From contig JADNYV010000824.1 in NCBI GenBank assembly GCA_015501055.1, positions 1 to 14,920 of the forward strand: a stretch of DNA of 14,920 nucleotides, in the 5' to 3' direction. The first letter of the stretch is position 1. Every line of letters begins with the position of its first letter. Positions 8,779-14,920 of the stretch are shown piece by piece. Position numbers and translations under genes: made by a program. The notes below the pieces were generated by a model. It had not been told where the DNA came from and made no database searches. It saw only the letters and a list, made by a program, of their open reading frames with translations. Source of the stretch: Mucidula mucida (taxonomy: Eukaryota; Basidiomycota; Agaricomycetes; Agaricales; Physalacriaceae).

Positions 8779-9472
8779 TGGACCCGGTGGATCGCATACA
8801 GGCTATGGCTTGCGGCTTTCAGGGCGAAACAGCATCTTAATCCAAAGGCCATCAGGTGCGTCCCGACCAATACGAAAGCAGCTGCATAAAGGAATCAGAT
8901 AAATGATGTCGGGAAATACGGAAGACGACGCACCGCTTTGAAACTGGAGGCTATGGATTAGTCGCTAGATATCCCGCGAAGCTGGCGAACGATTAGGCGT
9001 TAATATGGACACCAAACAGGAGGAGAACGGCGCGTTCGTTGCCATCGTCGACACCTGGTAGCGTGGGATCCGCGAGCACTGGAAAGTGGGAGCATATTTG
9101 CCGTCGTTGTCGAGGCCATGATGGTAATGGTCAAGTAATTGTAGCAATAATGCAGACGTCCGTAAAGGGAAATCTTTCTCACGCCCGAAGTCCAAATACT
9201 TGTGCCTTATTTGAAAACTCGCAGAGCGCAGATATCAGATTGCTGTTATGTATAGTATATAAGGCTCTAGATACCAGCACGATAATGCAGTACGCGACAT
9301 GAGTACGCGACATGATTATCGAGAGTACAGTCGGGATATAAGGATCGTTGTACAAACGTCCGCAATTATGATATGAAACGCGGACTGCGACGCCTCTGCG
9401 TAGGTGGTCCATCATCCACTGAGAAAGATATCTGGGGAGTTGTCCGTTTTCTGCCCGACGTTGACTTTCGAG
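8779..9472. other. intergenic, no supported gene
   Basis: Several frames of 60-90 codons on both strands show no conserved motif. The notable content is the 13-base tandem duplication inside an inverted repeat at 9280-9321. A TATATAAG-like word lies near 9256-9263. Confidence 0.4.
9280..9321. repeat. 13-bp tandem duplication framed by a 7-bp inverted repeat
   Basis: AGTACGCGACATG occurs twice in perfect tandem (9289-9301 and 9302-9314). The pair is bracketed by CGATAAT (9280-9286) and ATTATCG (9315-9321), which are exact reverse complements. Confidence 0.85.
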
Positions 9473-9994
9473 TCACTGGGGCACCAGTCTGCTTCTTGAT
9501 AGAGACTTTAGTCCTCTTTGAGCGCGAAGTGTGGATTTTCGCCGATGTCTTTGCAGACCTTGGGAACTCCGATGATGTTGACGGTGACTGTATTCTAACC
9601 CGCCTGCATCTCGCGGCCCAGAAGACTCGGATGCGGCGCCAGATTCTGGGATGGCGACAGTGTCCGTCCTCAATTGAGACTCCACTCGCGGACGGTCTAC
9701 AATAACGGATGGAATCCTTCGAGCGGGAAAGTGCACTGCAAGCGTTTTGCCTAAGAAAGAGAGGTAGACGAACATATTCAGGGCATGATCAGCATAGTAC
9801 ACCAATATGACATCGTCACCAAGCAGCGTGAGGTGCTTCATCCCAGATAGCGAGCCGCGGGCAACGCAATGTGCAAGAGAAGGGAACACGAAACAGGGGT
9901 GTAACGTTGTGCGAATGACGGGGAAGTCGGAATAGGGAGATTCGTATGATTCTGAGCGTGCATGGAAAGACTTTCCTGGCTGCTCCACACCCAT
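9473..9994 (-). CDS. hypothetical protein, 173-codon ORF
   Basis: Single frame from ATG 9994. The middle (LHPCFVFPSLAHCVARGS, GMKHLTLLGDDVILVYYAD, IPSVIVDRPRVESQL) has the beta-rich look of C-terminal regions in agaricomycete F-box proteins, but I cannot assign it firmly and no F-box precedes it in frame. The last 60 residues are Arg/Ser-rich and may be a frame continuing past the true end or past a frameshift. It could be the tail of a decayed gene that also includes the broken frame at 10041-10474 on the same strand. Confidence 0.3.
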   Translation of the reverse strand: MGVEQPGKSFHARSESYESPYSDFPVIRTTLHPCFVFPSLAHCVARGSLSGMKHLTLLGDDVILVYYADHALNMFVYLSFLGKTLAVHFPARRIPSVIVDRPRVESQLRTDTVAIPESGAASESSGPRDAGGLEYSHRQHHRSSQGLQRHRRKSTLRAQRGLKSLSRSRLVPQ

Positions 9995-10040
9995 GAACCT
10001 ATATTCATAGAAAGGTTTTATGGGGATCGCCTACTCGACA

Positions 10041-10474
10041 TCAGTGGCAAGCAGGAATAAGAGATCGACGTACATCCGTGAACTTGGTACGATTATGTGT
10101 TCCTTTGGCATGGTTATCCAAGAAAAGATCACGCATAATCTGTAGATCTTGTCTGGACGGAATGAGCGCCCATTGTCCCTCTTTCAACAACTCGACCATA
10201 TCGGAGCGCACTGGTGCCGGTGATCAGGATCGAACACCATCAGAAGAGATAGGTAGCTCACATTCTGCCCGAAGGAGATCTGAGTACTCTATTATGCCGC
10301 CACGTTCCAAGCCCAGACAGTATTCAATCTCGTCGAGCTGGCCTCTTATGAGTTCAATCAAATCACGTTGCAGAGAACACGCACCAAGTCAGTATTGTTG
10401 ACAAACTCATACGTTTCGGGCTCGTCAAATGCTGGCTTCGTACTTATGTCCCGTAGAGAGATATACGACGACAT
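10041..10474 (-). pseudogene. broken small ORF (5-bp duplication and a nonsense codon)
   Basis: From ATG 10474 the frame reads MSSYISLRDISTKPAF to VRVLCNVI and then stops. Directly after, another frame continues naturally as IELIRGQLDEIEYCLGL, LLRAECELPIS, then, after a TGA at 10224-10226, VELLKEGQWALIPS and RDLFLDN to a stop at 10041-10043. The frames join if one copy of the tandem AATCA-AATCA (10356-10365; TGATT twice on the coding strand) is disregarded: 434 minus 5 is 429, exactly 143 codons. I do not recognise the family. A small unrecognised intron is an alternative, but no donor/acceptor pair in phase was found. Confidence 0.4.
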
Positions 10475-11193
10475 GGTGCGGATGTAGTAATCGTCTCTCA
10501 CGACGTGTGATGGTGGTGAGGAGCAAGTATTGATTTCCCATTGTAGTGGCGAGGAACAAAAAGTACTACTCATCACGTGGCCCCGTGTCCCTGAATTCGC
10601 CAGTTTAGATGCCGGATCTGAAGCTCTTGTGAACGTCCTTGTTCTTCTCCACGATCAAGTTCATCAAGAGCTGTCATTGACCTGAGGCACGAGCCCATGG
10701 GCAATACCTTCCAAAACGACAAAGGCTATGGTTATCTATACCGTGTGACTGGGCGCACGCGTGGTGCCGCGTGGTGCAGAAATGGTTGTACCAACAATGG
10801 CCTGGATTCCATTCGTTTTCTTCTTCAAGTGCTCTACAACGTGGGACTGCACATTCTCATGGTGCAGAACTAGGCGGTCAACGGGAAATCGCATGAATAC
10901 CATCCATCTTCTTTCTCAGTGGCTGGACGTACAGGATATCACGCGGCAGTGTATATCAGTCTTGAAAGCATCCCGCTACTAGACATCGCTTGCTGATCAG
11001 ATCGAACACCAACACAGGCTCTCGTCCTACGCTGAGACTTTGAATTATGGCCATCGCTTCAATACAAACATCACAATAGATTTGACGGGTAGGATTCACG
11101 CTCTAGTAGTCTTTGAAGTGTATCTGACTCGTCGGCAGTGCGCAGATGTATTTCGGAAGGCGACATATTTTCCGCTTGATATTCCCGGGCAAG
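10475..11193. other. intergenic or decayed region
   Basis: No intact gene. On the minus strand one frame from about 11190 to 10878 reads protein-like (for example IYCDVCIEAMAIIQSL and REPVLVFDLISKRC) but is cut by TAG 11103-11105 and TGA 10956-10958. Another frame (about 10735-10895) reads VDRLVLHHENVQSHVVEHLK. These may be relics of a gene or chance; no family was recognised. Confidence 0.3.
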
Positions 11194-11365
11194 TATAAAG
11201 AGCAACTGGAGCTCAGGGCAGTTCCTCATTCTTTTCGTTCCCTCGACGGACCCGTCTTTTGTTTCTTCTTCTTCTTCTTGGGGTCCCGTTCAATCCTTTT
11301 CATCTTCTTTTCGTGTCTTTTTCTTTGCTTTTTCGACACACCTTTTGCGCTCTACTTCTTTCATC
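11194..11365 (+). promoter_or_regulatory. TATA box and pyrimidine-rich leader of metalloprotease gene
   Basis: TATAAAG at 11194-11200 is followed by a strongly CT-rich stretch (about 11225-11365) with runs of CTT and TTTTC up to ATG 11366. A TATA followed by a pyrimidine tract is common in front of well-expressed fungal genes, which suggests a 5' UTR of roughly 130 bases. This part is inferred. Confidence 0.5.
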
Positions 11366-12597
11366 ATGTTTTTCGGGACGACACTCGCTCTTCTCTCCGG
11401 CGCTTCCGCCGTTCTCGCCTTTGTGCCTCCTCCAGTCATGATGCAGAGGGATGTCACGTCTACTTCGTCAGTCTTTATCTACCCATTCTTCTCTATCCAT
11501 TGACGTCGTCCTTTCAGTCGTTGCAGCACTGATCTAAGCAAAGAACGTCGAGAGGCTGCTGAGAAGCACTTCCTCGCCGCCAAGGCGCAAGCTACGCCTC
11601 GCGGGGACCTCAAGACAGGGCCTATTCCCATCTTTTGGAATGTCATTTACGAGAACACTACGTACCAAGGCGGATACCTCGAGTAAGCTTGATTGCGATT
11701 TTGGGTGAGCCTGTTGAGAATAATTTGATCCTCGCAGCGCAGAGCAAATCGCTGCTCAGATCGACGTTTTGAATGCCGATTTTGGGAGCGCTGGTGTATC
11801 ATGGCAGCTCTCCGATATCGCATACTCCGAGAACAAGGAGTGGTTCCAAAGTGTGGCCCACGGGTAAGTTGTCATTGCGTATGGTCCGCTTGTCGCTCAT
11901 CGTGTTGACCGCCATAGAACCGCCATGCAGGACGATATGAAGACTGCTCTTCGCCAAGGAGATGCCACCACGTTGAACGTCTACAGTGTCGGGTTTGTAC
12001 AATCACTTTTCTTAGTATTGCAAAACTTAACCTGCCATGACTTATAGTTTCTTCGTCAGCGGTATCCTAGGATATGCTACTTTCCCTGAGGATTATTCGC
12101 GGAAGCCCTGGGATGATGGTATCGTGCTGAAATGGACTTCGCTTCCCGGCGGTGTCTTCGAGAAGTACAACCTCGGCAAGACCCTTACTCACGAAGCCGG
12201 CCACTGGGTTGGGTTGTACCATACATTCGAGGTAGGTGGCTGAGTCCCAAGACTTCGCTGTGTTCTCATCGCGGTGAACAATAGGGCGGTTGTGAAAACG
12301 AAGACGACGGCGACAAGGTAGCGGATACCCCAGCGCAGTTCAGTTCGACAGACGGGTGCCCTGTCAGTCGTCATAGCTGCAACGAGGCCGTATTTGATCC
12401 CATTCGTAAGCCTCCATGTACCTTTTTGATTTACTTCCGTATTCACTTTCTTCCTAGACAACTATATGGACTACTCGGACATCTGCTCACGGCGGGACAG
12501 ATCCAGCGCCTGCAGGCCCAATGAGGACTTTCCGCAAGGTCGATATCACGGTTCAATGAGGTGGCATGAAGGCAGTTTTGGAAGAGGGTGGCTATGA
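11366..12597 (+). CDS. secreted M43-family (pappalysin-like) zinc metalloprotease, frameshifted near C-terminus
   Basis: Extracellular endopeptidase of MEROPS family M43. Seven exons: 11366-11466, 11518-11682, 11738-11863, 11918-11992, 12048-12231, 12285-12405, 12458-12597; all junctions keep frame (303 codons). The start gives a signal peptide ([18 protein letters not shown]), then a short propeptide-like region with [18 protein letters not shown]. The zinc site is [11 protein letters not shown] (His204, Glu205, His208, Gly211, His214), followed by [18 protein letters not shown] and the Met-turn HNYMDYSD (Met261). Just after, at about 12487, the annotated frame departs from the family: the neighbouring frame reads [16 protein letters not shown] (stop 12522-12524), the usual ending. 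One lost T (or a roughly 10-base loss) explains this, leaving an unrelated tail of about 35 residues. The catalytic core is intact, so activity may survive if the tail is tolerated. The intron at 11993 uses a weaker GTTTGT donor. Confidence 0.9.
11467..11517 (+). other. metalloprotease intron 1
   Basis: GTCAGT donor, CTTTCAG acceptor, 51 bp. Without splicing the frame stops within the intron. The other introns of this gene are 11683-11737, 11864-11917, 11993-12047, 12232-12284 and 12406-12457 (52-55 bp), each fixed by the family alignment and phase. Confidence 0.85.
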
Positions 12598-12920
12598 TAC
12601 CGAAGTTTGAAGGAAGTCTCGATAGACGACATCTTTAACTTTCTTTAAGACGGACTTTTTTTGTGGACGGTCGCTTTACTAGGAATACCAATAGGCATTC
12701 AATTTATAATCTTTGAAACAAGCGACGTTACTTGTAAATGATCATGGCGTAGTGATTGCGCGCTCGGGACAATACTCCCCAAAAGCTCCCCCAGCAACAG
12801 CAAGAGCGATAACACTAATATATTTTCCGTGGCGTGATGATGCGTCAATGAATATAGTAGTCAGCAACAGCAAACGTCCGTATCATGAATAAGAGAGCAT
12901 TGGTCGGAGCGAATCCCTCT
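12598..12920. other. convergent intergenic region
   Basis: 3' flanks of the metalloprotease (plus) and the seven-helix protein (minus). Only AT-rich, UTR-like sequence is seen; no gene, RNA or strong terminator structure. Confidence 0.5.
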
Positions 12921-14227
12921 CTACACAGAAGGCGTCTTCTCCGATTTAACTTCCTGCAAGAGATTGCTGATCCGGACCTCATATGAACAGTCCGCATCCC
13001 GCTCTGCATCCGTATTCACAGTGGACGCCGATGCGACAGTCGCAAATTGAACCCTAGACTCCAGCGTTCCTCCAGAAAGTGGCTTCAGCGGGATAGAGTT
13101 CGGCGGGCTAGCAGGCGTGACTGTAGGCGTGCTGCGCCCAGCTAGCACCAGTACGATGACGAGCGTCGGAGCAAGGCACTATACCTTCCATCAGTATGCT
13201 GATTCGATAGTAATACAACGAGAGAAGATGTCCTTACTGTGATTGACGGGAGCATTGCATCAACGTACAATGCCGAAACGTTCGAGCCATCGCCGGGCTC
13301 TGACAATATCATGGCGATGCGAATGATGAATGCACCTGAGTACAGGAGCGCTGATTCCACCATGATGGCTACGATACCACGATATGTTTTCACGGCTTGG
13401 CGCCACCCGATGAGGAAGAGGATCCGCCCGAGAATCAAGAGGGTGCAGAGCGTGTTTGTGGAGACGATCATGGCAAAGTAGATGGTGTTCCAGTTGATTT
13501 TGAACAGCGCGGGAATTCTATTAGTAGCAATTTGCTCGTCGCTGGGAGGAGGCAAGTAGTCGAGGGTTAGTTGGATGCTAACAGCAACTACGACGAAGTT
13601 GAGAGGTGCTGGAATCATGCAGTAATGAAACGCACTCAGGCCTGTGATCACGGTAAGCACTGGTAGAATGACGGCTATCCAACTACGCGCGTATATCGCC
13701 CAAGAGCGCCATATCTATGAATGCCGATAAGTGCTCGACAGTCGAGTGGTAGATCAGCACACTCACCATAATCAAATCCGCTACGAATATCAAGGTAAAC
13801 AAAGTGACTGACGCGAACGTCTCGACTGGTTTGGGTCCGCGGGGCCCAAACATCCAGATAAACTCGGTCTCACGCGTCTCACCATGTTCGAGATACACGG
13901 CGTTGATAAAGTGCCACACGCAGCCCACGCGCATGGTCAAAACCGCCCAAAGGATGGTGATTGTGCTAGCCAGGGCTTTACGCCTCACCTGGGCTTTTGA
14001 ACTACCAGAAAACACTAAGCAAAGGAAAAATCAGCGATAATACAAGCCGCTTGAATGCAGAATCCACGTACAGATCTGACGCATCGAAAGGAAGTAAACA
14101 ACGGTATACGCCGCATAGCAGAGGATCTCGAGAACATATGTATTCAGTACGGTGGAGAGGAGGTACTTGACACATCTGGAGGCGGAAAGAGTTCATCGGG
14201 AATCGATTGGGTAACGTTTGCGGACAT
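12921..14227 (-). CDS. seven-transmembrane protein, agaricomycete type, frameshifted in exon 1
   Basis: Multi-pass membrane protein of about 379 aa with receptor-like topology, of an uncharacterised kind expanded in Agaricomycetes. Exons: 14072-14227, 13767-14014, 13238-13714, 12921-13178; introns are 57, 52 and 59 bp. Start MSANVTQSIPDELFPPP has an N-glycosylation site (NVT). Helices: 1 LSTVLNTYVLEILCYAAYTV; 2 ITILWAVLTMRVGCVWHFI; 3 VTLFTLIFVADLIMIW; 4 WIAVILPVLTVITGLSAF; 5 IYFAMIVSTNTLCTLLIL; 6 YRGIVAIMVESALLYSGAF; 7 LPSITCLAPTLVIVLVLAG. A Ser/Thr-rich cytoplasmic tail of about 75 residues follows. The start frame and the helix-1 frame differ by one base: exon 1 is 156 bases where 157 are needed for phase. 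The loss fits AAA to AA at about 14166-14170. No ligand or partner can be inferred. Confidence 0.8.
13715..13766 (-). other. intron 2 of seven-helix protein gene
   Basis: GTGAGT donor and TTCATAG acceptor, 52 bp, phase 0, inside helix 3. Intron 1 is 14015-14071 (GTACGT to TTGCTTAG) and intron 3 is 13179-13237 (GTAAGG to GGTATAG). All three join hydrophobic helices or conserved loops in frame. Confidence 0.75.
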
Positions 14228-14268
14228 GAGAAGAAAAGTGGGGGAAGCGAATCCTAGGTATCAGCTGC

Positions 14269-14276
14269 CTATATAG
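14269..14276 (-). promoter_or_regulatory. TATA-like element of seven-helix protein gene
   Basis: CTATATAGG on the minus strand, about 42 bases before ATG 14227, followed by a pyrimidine-rich stretch (CCCCCACTTTTCTTCTC). It supports the chosen start and a very short 5' UTR. Confidence 0.5.
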
Positions 14277-14303
14277 AGCTCCTTACGTCGAATTCAACCA
14301 ATC

Positions 14304-14330
14304 CCGGAGCACTGAGAATTGATGCTCCGG
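14304..14330. repeat. 8-bp perfect inverted repeat upstream of seven-helix gene
   Basis: CCGGAGCA (14304-14311) and TGCTCCGG (14323-14330) with an 11-base loop. With one bulge the arms extend to ATC/GAT. It could be a dimeric regulator site or a hairpin, about 30 bases upstream of the TATA-like element. Confidence 0.5.
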
Positions 14331-14450
14331 AGATGAATAGAAGAAGCCTGATGTAGTAAGCCACCGTGAAAGATCATCTGTCGAGGAGAGTTTCTTAGGT
14401 ATGCCGACTTGTGACTTGTAATGGAGAGCAATCACATTGAGGCTTCGATG

Positions 14451-14920
14451 TCAGTTTTCGCTGTCAAACATGAGGCGGAGAATCATCACGTTCTGAATGT
14501 ATACTCTCTCCTTCATGGTGGAAAGATTGGCGTTTTGATCAGTGCCAGCCGGATTCCGAAGCACCGACAGTCCGTTACGTAACTCATCCAAACTATTCAA
14601 CGAACCGCCACACAATAAGTCGTGTGTCGCGGATACCTGTGAATGGCGGCTCTAGCGTCGAAAAGGAATGCCCTCGGGATATCAATCCTTCTTAGACTAC
14701 TTTCTGCTATCGGTAATACACACCCGCGTCTTTGGAAAAGTCGACTCGGACGAGTATCCGGAGCACTTTCCTCATTGTAAGCGAAACTGGGAATGTCATT
14801 TCTCTTAAATCTTCTTGGCCACAATCTCAGCCCATTGTAGAAAATGCAGACAAAGACATTACACCATTGTACAGCGCTGGAGAAACGCAATTTGCTGAAA
14901 GCGCGTCGCAGGGGGCTGCT
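14451..14920 (-). CDS. 3' end of a hypothetical gene entering from the right edge
   Basis: I do not recognise the family. The frame is open from the window end to 14637 (ending RIDIPRAFLFDARAAIH). A 44 bp intron (14593-14636, GTATCC to GAATAG) joins in phase to exon 14451-14592: LDELRNGLSVLRNPAG, MKERVYIQNVMILRLM, ending DSEN and TGA at 14451-14453. The last exon looks convincingly coding; the upstream part (with Arg/Ser-rich FQRRGC and PSRLFQ) may hide another intron. It lies head-to-tail with, and about 220 bp upstream of, the seven-helix gene. Confidence 0.4.

Noticed and set aside
9373..9705. Plus-strand 110-codon frame
   Set aside because: It reads smoothly but overlaps the minus-strand 173-codon frame; neither has a firm domain and I saw no reason to call both.
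11146..11532. Plus-strand 128-codon frame across the metalloprotease 5' end
   Set aside because: It is a read-through of the CT-rich leader in another frame; the real start at 11366 gives a signal peptide and correct splicing.
14275..14381. Minus-strand hydrophobic stretch (AYYIRLLLFISGASILSAPG) ending at a GTAAGG donor-like site
   Set aside because: It looks like a membrane exon, but no in-phase acceptor or start was found and it overlaps the seven-helix gene promoter; kept only as a possibility.
1..14920. CRISPR arrays, rRNA, tRNA genes, biosynthetic cluster
   Set aside because: No spaced repeat array, no rRNA-like block, no tRNA B-box with a foldable cloverleaf, and no set of pathway enzymes was seen on reading both strands.

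Overview
The window looks like part of a fungal genome, most likely an agaricomycete (mushroom-forming basidiomycete). The evidence is: genes split by many 43-59 bp introns with GTRNGN donors and YAG acceptors; a TATA box and a pyrimidine-rich leader in front of a secreted-protein gene; proteins typical of Agaricomycetes (a DUF6699-type protein, a seven-helix membrane protein, an F-box fragment, a small fungal kinase-like protein, a secreted M43 metalloprotease); and a decayed Ty3/gypsy retroelement. Family names rest on recognised motifs only; no database search was run.

Layout. At 1-2693 (minus strand) lies a dead Ty3/gypsy element: gag with a CCHC knuckle, then retropepsin and reverse transcriptase in the -1 frame. 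It has six premature stops and one frameshift, and is cut off inside RT by an AT-rich, inverted-repeat-rich segment at the left edge. About 2.75-3.2 kb may hold its LTR or leader, with three copies of a 13-mer and a TATA-like site. At 3.7-4.8 kb (minus) is a kinase-like gene lacking a clear start and with Asn in place of the DFG-type Asp; next to it (4.86-5.15 kb) is an F-box fragment. At 5.9-6.8 kb (minus) is a two-exon gene of unknown function, divergent from a DUF6699 protein gene (7.37-8.56 kb, plus). From 8.56 to 11.2 kb there is no clear intact gene, only weak ORFs and a broken reading frame at 10.04-10.47 kb.

At 11.37-12.60 kb (plus) is a seven-exon gene for a secreted M43/pappalysin-like metalloprotease, with zinc motif [11 protein letters not shown] and Met-turn intact and an apparent frameshift near its C-terminus. 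At 12.92-14.23 kb (minus) is a four-exon gene for a seven-helix membrane protein, with an apparent one-base frameshift in its first exon. The 3' end of another minus-strand gene enters from the right edge (14.45-14.92 kb).

The genes do not form an evident pathway or cluster. The most useful results are the exon models, the pattern of breaks (three losses explainable as one base from a short homopolymer, which raises the question of sequencing error), and several short structured repeats. I found no convincing new defence, mobile or biosynthetic system.
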